From contig NC_092629.1 of assembly GCF_039555335.1 (NCBI RefSeq), forward strand, positions 34,783,537-34,847,536: DNA of 64,000 bases, given 5' to 3'. The notes under the pieces are model-generated. The model saw only the letters and a list, made by a program, of their open reading frames with translations. It was not told the origin of the DNA and did not search any database. The position numbers were made by a program, and so were the translations under genes. The stretch comes from Amphiura filiformis. Lineage: Eukaryota > Echinodermata > Ophiuroidea > Amphilepidida > Amphiuridae. This document shows, one piece after another, positions 1 through 10,791 of the stretch. Positions within the stretch are counted from its first letter, which is position 1; every line of letters begins with the position of its first letter.

Positions 1-735
1 CCTTGATACATAATAATCGGATTAACTACACGCGGTATCTATGCTTTGATGTACTTCTCGTCCTTGCATCTTCTCTAGGTGTTAGGCGGCTTTTATTTGC
101 ACAATTGGACGCTCAAAACACTAGGTTGGTGCTAGCGGCTACCCAAAGATGTCCGACCAAATCCTGACCATGACTTGGCTCGTTGGATTCGTCTATAGAC
201 GAATCCAAATACACGCATCCCTACACCTGACTTGCAGCCTTTAGTTGGGTCCCCGCCGGCTACAATGCATCCAAAATGTGAAATGATTCGGCCTTGGTGG
301 AAATTTTAAACTGCATTCCATCACCCGTTTGACACCTTCCGGGAAAACACAGGTAGACAAAAGATTGATTTAAGTTTACAACACAATACAGTTCCAACAG
401 TTGTGCAAATAAAAGCCGCCTTACACCTAGATAAGGTCGAGGAGGGTTAATAGAATAATACAATAGAGATAATTCCGCAGGTAATCCCGTCGCATGTATT
501 CAAAGATGTACAAATGGATGAACAAAAGGACTATATATGTATAGATGCGACAGGATTACCTCTATTGTATATATTATTCTATTAACCCTCCTCGTCTTTG
601 CATCTTCTCCAGTCCAGGTGTTAGGCGGCTTTTATTTGCACAATCGGGCGCTCAATACCCCAGGTTGGTGCTAGCGGGAAACCAAAGATGGCCGACCAAA
701 TCCTGACCATGACTTGGCTCGTTGGATTCGTCTAT
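1..735. repeat. Interspersed repeat with direct and inverted copies
   Basis: GTTAGGCGGCTTTTATTTGC occurs at ~79 and ~629 in direct orientation and inverted at ~394-420 (GCAAATAAAAGCCGCC). CCTGACCATGACTTGGCTCG occurs at ~163 and ~704. The same family recurs at 34423-34860 on the other strand. Confidence 0.75.
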
Positions 736-997
736 ACCTCATAAATATTTATTAGGTAATCCAAACATCTTATGATAACGCCAGCGTCCGAGTACGGTAT
801 TTTGACTACTTCCCCGCGCCTGTGCAATTACTCGCACGCGGGGAAGTAGTAAAAACTTGAAACAACAGAGAGTGTCAAATCTGGGTTCTAGATTTCTGAT
901 GGTATAAACACCTCCGTTCTTTTGGAGTAAAGTGTGACGATGATCCGAGTCTATGGATCACAAAATGCCTCTTTAAAAAATTATTGTTATACAATTA

Positions 998-1166
998 GGG
1001 GCTGTGCAATAATTATGAGCCCGGGGGGGGTAAAATTTCCAAATGGCTCGCCAAAAATCGCTTGCCCCCCCTCTCGGCTTGCTCCCCCCCTTTTCGGCTC
1101 GCCAAAAATGTCTTGCCTCCCCCCAATTTTACCCTCCCCCACGGCTCATAATTATTGCACAGCCCC
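998..1166. mobile_element. PIF/Harbinger-type MITE, 169 bp
   Basis: Terminal inverted repeats GGGGCTGTGCAATAATTATG and its complement, flanked by TTA at 995-997 and 1167-1169. The 3-bp TTA duplication fits PIF/Harbinger. The interior is runs of G/C around GGCTCGCCAAAAAT. Confidence 0.8.
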
Positions 1167-1169
1167 TTA

Positions 1170-2407
1170 CATTACTCCTATATTTTGGCTATACATTGGT
1201 TCGCTTGAAGTTTGGTAGTGACGTCAATACTGTTTTGTGGTTGTGCCGCAAGCGGGCCGTCAAGCCGTTCCAAATTATAAATATTATTTCGAGAAAGTAT
1301 AAATTTAACAAAGTTCTCACGACTTACGTTGTGGAGGTTGGTGGCCTGCGACCAGCATCCACTGGTCTTCAATGCCGACTGATGTTTTGGTTGGTAGCGG
1401 GAAATTGGATCATCTGACCGGAAGTAGCAACTGGTGATGACCTCCGACGGTCAGGTGAATGGATGACCGAGTCATAGGTGGGTGGAAGGTGGTGGCGCCC
1501 CTTGTCTCTGTTTCGGATCACTCTCATTGCGTTTGATTTGTATGGCTTCCTTGACGCCTCTGCGAAACCAGTTCTCTTCCCTGTCCAGAATTATCTTCAA
1601 TATCATTTTAAATGTAGTTTAGTTGCAATAAAATATGTGTATTCTATGCTGATGCTTGTATACAACAAAGAAGCAACATGCTTCTGCATCATCATTACAC
1701 TTTCTTGTATATCAGCTTTGTGCAAACATCCTACTTTTGTGTAGCCTTGATCAAGTCTTTCTCCTCACTACCCCTGCAGAGCACAGTATACCTGGGGTAA
1801 AGTATGATAAGAAAGTCCACTATCTAGCAATTCAAATGTCAAATAGATTTTCACAAAGTGATGATGGTAAATAATTATTTTGAAAGAATAGATAACTTCA
1901 AAACTTTGGAAAGAAATAGAAATTTTTGGAAGATGTGGCAAAGCTTCCATGAATTTTAGTGGACGCCAAAGGACTTGAAACAAGTCTTTCTTTTGTGATG
2001 GATGCACCAAATTAGCGTAATTAGCTAAAATGATTTTGTTTCAAATGTCACTTGCTTTTATATCCCAAAATCTGGAACTAAACTTGTTATTAATTCATTA
2101 AAAATGACCAAATTATATTCATAGTAAACACAAAAAGCACATAAAGGGTTAATAATGTATTTTTGTTAATTTAATTGTATTAAATTGCAAGCACCTGTGT
2201 GCATATTATTGAAATTTGCAAAATTGAGTTTTTATTTGTTTTTGTTTTTTTAACATATTAAAAACAATACCATTAACTTGATGTTAGTGAACCAGGTGGG
2301 TACTTTCATCAGGCTGTACCTACGTAAAAATGACAAGTCAATTAAATGGATTTAAATTGATCTGCAATACCACAACTACCAAGTTCAAACTGTTATCTTG
2401 TGAAAAT
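1170..2407. other. Upstream region of the NAT gene, no clear gene
   Basis: AT-rich unique-looking sequence. It should contain the promoter and first exon of the NAT gene; I cannot mark them. Short open frames here lack conserved features. Confidence 0.4.
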
Positions 2408-2422
2408 TGGTTCTTCCAACAG
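2408..2422 (+). other. Probable 3' splice site in the NAT 5' UTR
   Basis: A pyrimidine-rich run (TTGGTTCTTCCAACAG) ends in AG at 2421-2422, 15 bases before the chosen NAT start codon. It implies a non-coding first exon upstream, which I could not place. It is the reason for preferring 2438 over 2330 as the start. Confidence 0.55.
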
Positions 2423-2437
2423 ATTGATACATTCAAG

Positions 2438-3343
2438 ATGACAATGCTATCACAGACAGAAGCTCTTTGGTTCCTCAAATACATTTTGAAGGTAACGTCT
2501 GTCCAAGAAAAGCTGACCAATGACAAAGCTGCCTTTCTGGATGAAATCATTAACATCTACCGGCAGAAGATTCCATTTCAAACGATAACTGTAATATCCA
2601 GGACAGACGAAGATCAACATCTATCTTCAATGGATGACATCAAGGCACAAGTTCTTAGTACTCAAGGAGGCCTCTGTTATGATCACAACATCTTCATGAA
2701 GCATCTTCTGGAAGCATTAGGTTTTGAGGTTTGTCTCAATGCATGTGACATAGGACTGAATGGTGTACGTAGCCATGTATCAGTTCTTGTTAAAAACTTA
2801 GTGAAGACTGGGGATAATTACTATGTTGATGTTGGCACAAGAGATCCATTCTTCCAAGCCATTTCACTGGATTTTGACAAAGAATCACCAGTGTACAAGT
2901 GTGGTTTCCAGGTCTATAAATTTGTCAAAGAAAGTGAAGAGATCAGTTGGTGGCAGAAGGTCAATAGGTCATATTCAACTGTATCCCTAAATAAGAAAGA
3001 CATCATATTTGATGGTTGGAAGAAGTTTATGACTTTCACATTGGAGCCAAGGGAAATTGAGTACTTCAGAGATCACATGCTCAAGCACTATGTGACACAG
3101 AACCCTCCTTTGCCTAGAGTCACTCTTCTCCAGCTAATGCGTGCAGTGGCCTATCCTGGGCAGAAGTTAGTAGCTATCCTTGGTACAACCCTACTTCATG
3201 AAAATGATGAAGGGAAAATTGAGAAGACTAAAATTAGATCTAAAGAAGAACTTGTAGGTCTCTATGGGAAGTATTTCCCCCAGTTTCCTGCTGATTTGGT
3301 TGAACTTGCTATTGACAAAATGAAGTACAACTTTGAAAAGTGA
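2438..3343 (+). CDS. Arylamine N-acetyltransferase (NAT family), 301 aa
   Basis: The protein would transfer an acetyl group from acetyl-CoA to arylamines or hydrazines in the cytosol. Seen: Cys80 in GGLCYDHN, His113 in RSHVSVLV and Asp131 in YYVDVG, which match the family's Cys-His-Asp triad in order and spacing. The motif around residue 45 (KIPFQTI) matches the usual 'PFEN' strand. The length of 301 residues is close to the usual ~290. An upstream in-frame ATG at 2330 exists, but a strong acceptor at 2421-2422 suggests coding starts at 2438 (second Met at 2444) after a 5' UTR intron, as in animal NAT genes. The coding region is uninterrupted and a polyadenylation signal follows at once. The family is sure; substrate preference and orthology are not. 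Confidence 0.93.
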   Translation: MTMLSQTEALWFLKYILKVTSVQEKLTNDKAAFLDEIINIYRQKIPFQTITVISRTDEDQHLSSMDDIKAQVLSTQGGLCYDHNIFMKHLLEALGFEVCLNACDIGLNGVRSHVSVLVKNLVKTGDNYYVDVGTRDPFFQAISLDFDKESPVYKCGFQVYKFVKESEEISWWQKVNRSYSTVSLNKKDIIFDGWKKFMTFTLEPREIEYFRDHMLKHYVTQNPPLPRVTLLQLMRAVAYPGQKLVAILGTTLLHENDEGKIEKTKIRSKEELVGLYGKYFPQFPADLVELAIDKMKYNFEK

Positions 3344-3345
3344 AG

Positions 3346-3351
3346 AATAAA
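3346..3351 (+). terminator. Polyadenylation signal of the NAT gene
   Basis: AATAAA lies three bases after the TGA stop, implying a very short 3' UTR. Longer 3' ends using later signals are possible. Confidence 0.5.
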
Positions 3352-3529
3352 TTAACTTGGTGAGAAGCAAGAATAGTGACTTATGGGTTTACATTTGGTA
3401 CAGCTGTTCGTCGATAAAATACTGCCGGACAAAAGACTACATGGAGAAAGTTGATTTTTTTTTTTTGCATCAACTTCAGTTTCAAATCAAATAATACCAA
3501 CAATGTTTACCATTAAACTTAAGGCATTT

Positions 3530-4620
3530 GACTATGGTGGGAGAGGTTGCGGGTTTGATGGCTAGTACGCTCTTGTGTAAAAATTGAGTTAGCTTGCAAT
3601 TCCCCTGGACAAGGAACTTACTGCTAATTGTCTCGTTGTAACCCGTAAATATCCTGGGTGCGAAGGTCAATTATGGAATGTCTATGTTACGAGCCGCACT
3701 GACTCAAGGCCAAAATCACCTCTTGCCCAAATTCACACGAATGCACAACACAAATACACTGTTTGATTAAGCTAACAAAATCTAAGTCTTTAATTGAAAG
3801 TAAAATATGATTGATACAATATATGACAACAAATGATACAAAAAAATCAAACAATAATAATCACTCTTTTATCTAATTAGTACTTAGCCAACATTCTTCT
3901 TCTTGAAGATAACAGAGTTCTTGCAATGTTCTGGACAGCTGATGTAACTATCCTCATTCACTTGTCCTGCGTTTGCATATAAATATCCATACGAACAAAA
4001 TCCTCACATGAAAATCATGATGCTGCTTTCTCCAATCACTTATCTTCTTGTGCTGCTTTCTCCAAAAATATATCTCTGTGCGCTGCTTTCTCCAAAATTG
4101 CTTTCTTTCACCAATCACTCTTTCTCCAGGAAATAGGCTTCTTTAACACTGCTCCGCTGTATTTGACAGATGTGTTGTTTTAAAATACCAGACTCCAGCA
4201 AGTCGACAGAATAACTTTAATCCTTTGATGAGGAGGAGCACATTCGTGTACTCATAAATCTCCTTCGTTGCTGTATTAAAATAGCTCAATTATTGGCTAT
4301 GTAAACTGGTTAAAATGTACTTCTTTTTTGAAGCACGAAGACCAACACACAACCAATTTGGGGGGTGGGGGGGAATCCCAAAATGACTTTACACACCAAC
4401 TCTTGCAAGTGCAAGGGGTTTCCCATCTCATGAAATACTTTCAGCTTGTAAACAAAGCTAAATAATTAAATTAAATTACTCAGGGTACATCACACTAGGG
4501 TGTGAGCTTCTTAGCTTCAAGTCCCTGTGATATCGTTTAATGATTTGTGGAATGATATGTAGTGGTCGGCGAAAACCTGTAAAGTGTGCTGAGGCTTGTG
4601 GATCAATGTCTTAGCAAATG
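3530..4620 (+). mobile_element. SINE of the same family split by a ~0.8-kb insertion
   Basis: 3530-3682 matches the head and first body part (CCCCTGGACAAGGAACTTAC, up to TGGAATGTCT). 4493-4620 matches the rest (AGGGTGTGAGC to GCTGAGGCTTGTGGATCA). The sequence in between is unrelated. Confidence 0.7.
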
Positions 4621-4639
4621 TAACATGCGATTACTATCA

Positions 4640-4830
4640 CTAGGTAGCATATGATCAGTAGCTGGCACCTGATTACTATCTTCAGTAGATAGCATCTCAT
4701 TACAATCTTCAGTAGATAGTATCTGATTACTCTCTTGTGTAGACATTTAGTATCTGATTACTATTTTCAGTAGATAGCATCTAAATATTACTTTCAGTAG
4801 ATAGCATCTGATATCTTCACTAATATATAG
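4640..4830. repeat. Tandem ~37-bp repeat
   Basis: About five units of CAGTAGATAGCATCTGATTA and CTATCTT. Confidence 0.85.
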
Positions 4831-7440
4831 AGCATGATATGATATGTGACCATGAGTAATTTAATTTGATCATTTAACTTTGAACTTTTTTTACATTTAC
4901 AGCTATTTCATGAAACTGTGTGCTCAGGCATGGCTCAGGTGTATTGAGGTGGAAACTGCATAGATGGTTTATAAGAGAATCGTTTTGTAGCCAAACTTTT
5001 CCATATGGACTTGTCAGTAAAACTGACACAGTTGAATGAAGGAAGAAGGGGCTATCAACTTAACGATTGATGTTAATATCAAATTGGAGCTTATTAAAAA
5101 AATCGGCACTTACTTTAATGTGCAAGGTTGAAAGTCCAGGTTGAGACACACTATTCACTGTCGTAGTGCACGTTAGAATATGACCCTTGCTAGGTCAACT
5201 GGCTCACGCTTTCCTTTGTTACGAACCACTGATCAAAATGATCACAACACAAAGCCTATGGCATATCAAAATTCAGAATAGATGTATGAGCCCATGCTTG
5301 AATCAGTACGTACCAATGGTTACTAACATGCACTACGACAGCAAATTGAACATTCATCATTAAAGACAAGTACACCAAATATGATTGTCATAGTATTTCA
5401 ATATTTCATTGCTGACAGTATTATACTCACAAAGTTTCTCAAAATAAAATATACAAACAATATCAATATATATGAGCAATAAAACAAAAAAAGTTTGATA
5501 TCTAGGTAGCTGGCTATATTGCATACACAGAGGGCTATTCCAGTTGACATCCATACACTCCCTATGGAAAATTTTGGGTCAAAATATAAAAGTTGATACC
5601 AAATTTTCATAAATTTTGAAAAATTTGAAAACATTTTGTAAAATTTGAAAATTTTGCAGAAAAATAATGAAAAAAACAGGGTCATCAGTGACAGATTATT
5701 AGAAATTTTCCCAATTTTTTTGAAAAATAGGGGGTCTTTTGGTGACAGGAAAACAAAAAATGGAGTCATTGGATGAGAGGAGTTCAGTAAAACAAAAAAG
5801 GGGGTCATGGGTGAGAGGGAGTTGAAAAGTGGGGGTCAATGTGGCCGCACATCCCTGTCACCCATTTTTAGTGAGTTCCCCCACCCCAGGCATAGAGGGT
5901 GTATGGATTTCAACTGTAATGGCCCAGAAGGTGAGCAGTATTTAAGTGGGTAAAACAGGGCAAATGTGAGAATCAGATTTGATTCTCCCAAAATCATATC
6001 CATTCTCTATGCATTAAGTTATAATGATCAATTCAATGGTGTAGCGCGAGTCATCCTATGGGGGCACCATTCCCACCAACCATGATTGGAGTTGGGACAC
6101 CGGGCCTGATCGGAGGGCACGAGCCATTTTTGGGCAATTATCCTGTGGGATTTCATAAAAATAAACAGGGGGGGAGGATGTGCCCCCTGTGCCTCTATAA
6201 TGCTATACCACTGGATGGATTCTCACTTGATTCTTGCCAATTGAGTTTGTGAGAATTAGGCCAAAAAAAAAAGTTGTTTGTTTGTCCTCCACCGCCCGCT
6301 CCTCAGATTAAGGCCTGACCAATTTCTTTTTTTCTATTTTTTAAAAAATTTTTATAAAAATAAGTAAAATTCAATTTTTTTTTTCAGATTTGGAGTATCT
6401 CTGGACCTAGCTAGAGCTAAATACTAAGATCTTTCATGGTTGAAAATAAAAAAGTTATAACTTTTCATTTCATAGTCTATTATTTTTAGTGACTTCAAAA
6501 TACATTGGATTTGAAATCATTAAAAGACTATGACATGAACACAAATTATAACTTTAACTGCATATTAAAGAAACAAAATGTTGGTTTTCTTAAGTCACCA
6601 TGAATGATTGTAGCATTAGCTCTAGCTAGATCCAGGAATACGCCAAATCCAAAAAAATTTAAAAAAAAAAATCTGCCCGCCCACCCGCACATCCTCTTTC
6701 AAAGCTGTGGAGGACAAACAAACAATTATTTTTTTTGGCCTTAATACTGATTCATGCAAAGTGCTGCAAAATTGAGCCCCTGCATAAGTGGCATTTTGCC
6801 TTTGTCACATTCACAAAACTCAAAAGTTGAGTCAACAAAACTGCACTTTAGCAATTTGTAAATAATTCGAGAATACTGAAGATTCACATGTGTTGTAAAC
6901 GTTTAAATATAATGTGACAGGACTATACTATAAAGCATGTATTAGTAACATAATACTAAAATAAAATAAATAAAATAACTTTTCACTATTGAGATAAAAT
7001 CCATTTTATCTATTCAGCCAATTTGAATATTGCAACAAAAACATTTGCACAACAACATAATTACACAGGATAATATAACTCACGTTTTTTCCCCTCTCTT
7101 CAGCCAATATGAATATTGCAATAAAACATAATGCACAACATATTACACAGGATATAACCCACATTTTAGGAAAAAATCAAATAAATCTTATTAGTTTCAG
7201 TCGCAGCCAGATTGTGCGCTCCTTTGTCACTAAACAACCCGTCTGACGACAACTTCAAAATATGTCTTTTCTGATTGGCCTAAACTATCAAGCTTCAACC
7301 CAGTTCTCAATCAAATTGATTTAAAAGTAGGATGTCACCTAAAAGCTAGCATTATAGGCCAGATGTTAGTGACCTTATAACACAAAAAGTTTGAAAATGG
7401 GGTATCTGAACTCATCATTTTATATTTTAAAAAAAAGAAA
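4830..7440. other. Intergenic, low-complexity and repeat fragments
   Basis: No gene seen. It holds GGGGGTCAT-type repeats (5660-5840), and an inverted pair around GTCCTCC / GGAGGAC-like words at ~6280 and ~6710 that suggests an AT-rich MITE (CTAGCTAGAGCTAA at ~6408 against TTAGCTCTAGCTAGATC at ~6616). Confidence 0.4.
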
Positions 7441-7441
7441 A

Positions 7442-7812
7442 AGAAAAGCGCAGTGATTTATAGTGCGCTATGCACAGGCACAACGCCTAGACGTTGATCC
7501 ACAAGCCTCAGCACACTTTACAGGTTGTCGCTGACCACTATGGCCCCACATCATTCCATAAACCATTAAACAACAAATCAGGGACTTTGCTGCTTCAAGA
7601 GCGCACACCCTAGACATACTACAAATAACCATCGCAACCAGGATCAGCTCCCCGAGTTTTGTATGGGTTACAACGAGACAAATTAGCAGTGAGTTCCTTG
7701 TCCAGGGAATTTCAAGCTAACTCAATTTTTCCACGAGAGCGCATTTAGGGTTTGAACCTGCAACCTCTCGCACCATAGTCGAACGCCTTATCGATTGAGC
7801 TAACTTGACTGC
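7442..7812 (-). mobile_element. tRNA-derived SINE, same family as 14177-14530
   Basis: Reverse complement copy: T-rich start (A-tail), body with GAGTTCCTTGTCCAGGGAAT, head with AGGTTCAAACCC and TTAGCTCAATCGATAAGG on the minus strand. Confidence 0.85.
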
Positions 7813-8106
7813 TCACTTAGAACTTAGAATTCCTAAATGGATCTGCTGCAGGTGTCATAGGTCACAGCAGGATACGATCAACATGTCTTATTGCATAACA
7901 AGATGGAGATTGCAAATCATACTCATCAATTCAGTGTGTGTTGTTGGAAATGTATGGCAGCTGTCTGTAAGGGAAAGAGAAAAGGTCAAAGGTCAAAATA
8001 TAAACTTCATTCCAACATATCCCCATCCCGGCTTTACGAGCCCATCCCCACCTCGGAATGTAACTTTCAAACAAAAATAGAGTATTATTCAAACTACATT
8101 GTACTA

Positions 8107-8428
8107 CAGTCCAACCTCTCTTATCCGGACATCTTTTATACGGATCTCTCTATTATCCGGATATGTGATCTTCATAGAAAAACATGTTTTTCATGTTTTG
8201 AGAACTTGATTTCATGCACTGAAGCATTTAGAAGGACATAACTATGTGGCATACATAACTCAAATACCATATTTCAGTGTTATTACCCCATTTGAGTAAC
8301 CTTTTGCTGTCTCAATGTTAGCACTTCAGACATTCAATGCAAAATTACATGTAATTCACTTATCCGGATTTTTCACTTATCCGGCTAATGCTTGGTCCCA
8401 TCATGGCCGTATAAGAGAGGTTGGACTG
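8107..8428. mobile_element. Pogo/Tigger-like MITE, 322 bp
   Basis: Ends CAGTCCAACCTCTCTTATCC and, inverted, CAGTCCAACCTCTCTTATAC. TA on both sides (8105-8106, 8429-8430). Internal TTATCCGGAT repeats. Confidence 0.8.
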
Positions 8429-8502
8429 TATATATAAACAATAAACATATAAAATACAATCAAAATAAACTAGCAATTCTTTTTCAAAGTACTAGTATTC
8501 AG

Positions 8503-8872
8503 TGGTGGCACCAGGGTGGTATCCTAAGGACCCAATATACCGTAGAATTCCGTCTAGAAGCATATATGCTTCTAAACGAGGGCTTTTTTTAACGAAAGAT
8601 ATGAAAGGCCAATACCCTTCTCAAAAACATTGCAATAGATTGGTCTTACAAATATACATGTTGGTACAGCTGCCTTTATCAGTAATATAGTTGTTCAAAC
8701 TCCAAATAACGCTTTTGCTGAGAGTGTCTGCCTCTTGTCTCTTGTGTCAAAAAACCTCGCTTAGAGGCATTATATGCTTGTAGACGGAATTTTACGGTAT
8801 GTCCACTTTCGGGCCAAAAACTATGCCCCATTTTAGGCAAATTTTTGTATCCCTGGTGCAGCCACTGACGGT
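8503..8872. mobile_element. Fold-back element
   Basis: GTGGCACCAGGGTGG near 8503 pairs with CCCTGGTGCAGCCAC near 8855, and CCGTAGAATTCCGTCTAGAA (8540-8559) pairs with a matching arm near 8780-8810. Confidence 0.65.
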
Positions 8873-8888
8873 ATTCTGTGTTACATAA

Positions 8889-9031
8889 TATGAGTAAGAA
8901 TGATTGTATCAAAGAGTGTGGTTGATGAAAACATACCACTACTATATGTGACAAAGTTCATTTCTGGTGTGGCCAATAATTAGGACCTGATTCTCGAAGC
9001 ATGGCTTAGTGGTCAGGCTTCTTAAGCCATG
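8889..9031. repeat. Direct repeat, left copy
   Basis: TATGAGTAAGAATGATTGTA to GGCTTCTTAAGCCAT; second copy at 9486-9629, ~97% alike. Confidence 0.85.
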
Positions 9032-9485
9032 TTTCTCATTTGATAGCGTTTAAATCAATCAATAATCCTATTGCTGAAGAGGATAATAATCTAATCATTA
9101 AATAGCTCTAGTCTTTGTTTGCTTTGGCTAAATCCTGTTCAAGTGGTTGGTTACAATTGCATTGTATTTTGTCTAGGTATGTACAACCAACAATAACAAT
9201 GAGAGGACATTCCTGAACCTCATTGACATGAGGATGATTTGAAATGACCGCCAATTATGACTATATTACCAGCAATGTAGAAAAAGAGACACACGTAGAA
9301 CCGGAAAAAGTTACCATTTTGTTGAAGGAGCAGAGTTCAACAAACCATAACCCCGCTTCTGGATATCGTTTGAGGTCAAATGATATAATATTGTAAAGCT
9401 TATTATGTATATTTTCTAAACACAAAATAAAACAAAATTGACCGGGGACCGACTTTACGGCTGATTCGTAGTGTCCAGACACATA

Positions 9486-9629
9486 TGAGTAAGAATGATT
9501 GTATCCAAGAGTGTGGTTGATGAAAACATACCACTACTATATGTGACAAAGTTCGTATTTCTGGTGTGGCCAATATAATTAGGACCTGATTCTTGAAGCA
9601 TGGCTTAGTAGTCAGGCTTCTTAAGCCAT
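9486..9629. repeat. Direct repeat, right copy
   Basis: See 8889-9031. The ~450 bases between show no feature. Confidence 0.85.
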
Positions 9630-9699
9630 CTTGCCTAAGCCCAATTAGTCCTATCAGGCCTTAGCCTAATTGTGACCCACTCTGACAAAATATGTATGA

Positions 9700-10170
9700 A
9701 ATGAAAGGATAAGAATTGGAACGCTGTTTTAATACAGTTCACTTGATACACTTTTGATATGTATGAAATGTGATACAATGAAAGGATAAGAATTCAACGC
9801 TAATTTGATAGTTTCAATATAATTTTGATACATAAAAGGGTTAGAATTGGAATGCTGATTTGAAACAGTGACATACTTGATACACTTTTGATATAATTAT
9901 GTATGAAATGAAAGGATAAGAATTGAAATGCTGTTTTAATACATTTCATTTGGTACAGTTTTGATATGTTCAATTTGATACATCCAACTTATTTGATACA
10001 TTTTTGATACATTATCTTAGCATTTGATACACTTTTGATATGTAGGAAATGTGTATGAAATGAAAGGATGAGAATTTCAATGCCTCAATACGATTTTGAT
10101 ACATAATAGGATTAGAATTGGAATGCGGATTTGATACAGTGACATATTTGATACACTTGATACATTTGGG
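9700..10170. repeat. AT-rich tandem repeat (GATACACTTTTGATA)
   Basis: Irregular repetition of TTGATACACTTTTGATATG and GAAATGAAAGGATAAGAATT. Confidence 0.8.
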
Positions 10171-10179
10171 TGAGAATAT

Positions 10180-10460
10180 GACTTTTTTTAATGGGGTCTT
10201 TGGGTGAGAGCCAAAAGAAGCCTTGAAAATCAGTGATAGCCAATTCGTTGCTGTTCAGATGGAAATATTAGGGTCTAGGTCTTTGGGTGACAGATCTAAA
10301 GGAAAAATATGGGGTCTTTGGGTGACAGAGCATGTGCTGGTAATGGGGTCTTTGGGTCACAGCAATGGTGAAAAAGGGGTCTTAATAGCCCTACATATAA
10401 ATCACGTCCAAAGTGGGAGTGCCCCCAGTTTCAGCACATTATTATCATAGCTCCCATTGG
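10180..10460 (+). repeat. GGGGTCTTTGGGTGACAG repeat
   Basis: Four or more copies of GGGGTCTTTGGGTGACAG, ending at CAAAGTGGGAGTGCCCCC. An inverse copy of the family is at 44850-45290, and degenerate GGGGGTCAT-type copies are at 5660-5840 and 33630-33770. Confidence 0.8.
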
Positions 10461-10669
10461 GCGCCCCATTCCTTTTTAAAGGATTTTTTTTTATTTGAGC
10501 CTGGTCCCATCAGGATCCAAGTTACCATTTAAACAAACAAACAAACACACAAACAAACATATGTTGTTAGTGTTTTTAGTAAGAAAAGAAAAGCACGCAA
10601 ATCGGTTAACACTGCATTACAAACTATAACTATGCACACATCAGCAAAATATTCTACCTGCAGGCAGGG

Positions 10670-10791
10670 TCAAAGGTCATGCTGGTTGCTAAAGTTATGC
10701 TGTTTAGCCTGGTGAATGTATTCAGGGTTAAGAGGGTGGAATGCATGGTCTGATGAGGCTGGTGAGGGTGGAGGCTTTGAGGCTGGACGAG
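10670..10791 (-). CDS. Terminal exon of the large minus-strand gene
   Basis: 122 nt, phase 1 in, ending in TGA at 10670-10672. Acceptor CCACACACAG. It encodes RPASKPPPSPASSDHAFHPL and ends AKQHNFSNQHDL. A GTAGAA follows a few bases after the stop but is not needed. A candidate polyadenylation signal (AATAAA on the minus strand, in the A-rich stretch near 10480-10493) lies ~180 bases downstream. Confidence 0.75.

Noticed and set aside
2330..2437. Upstream ATG giving a 337-residue NAT
   Set aside because: The extra 36 residues have no counterpart in the family, and a strong AG acceptor lies between the two start codons.
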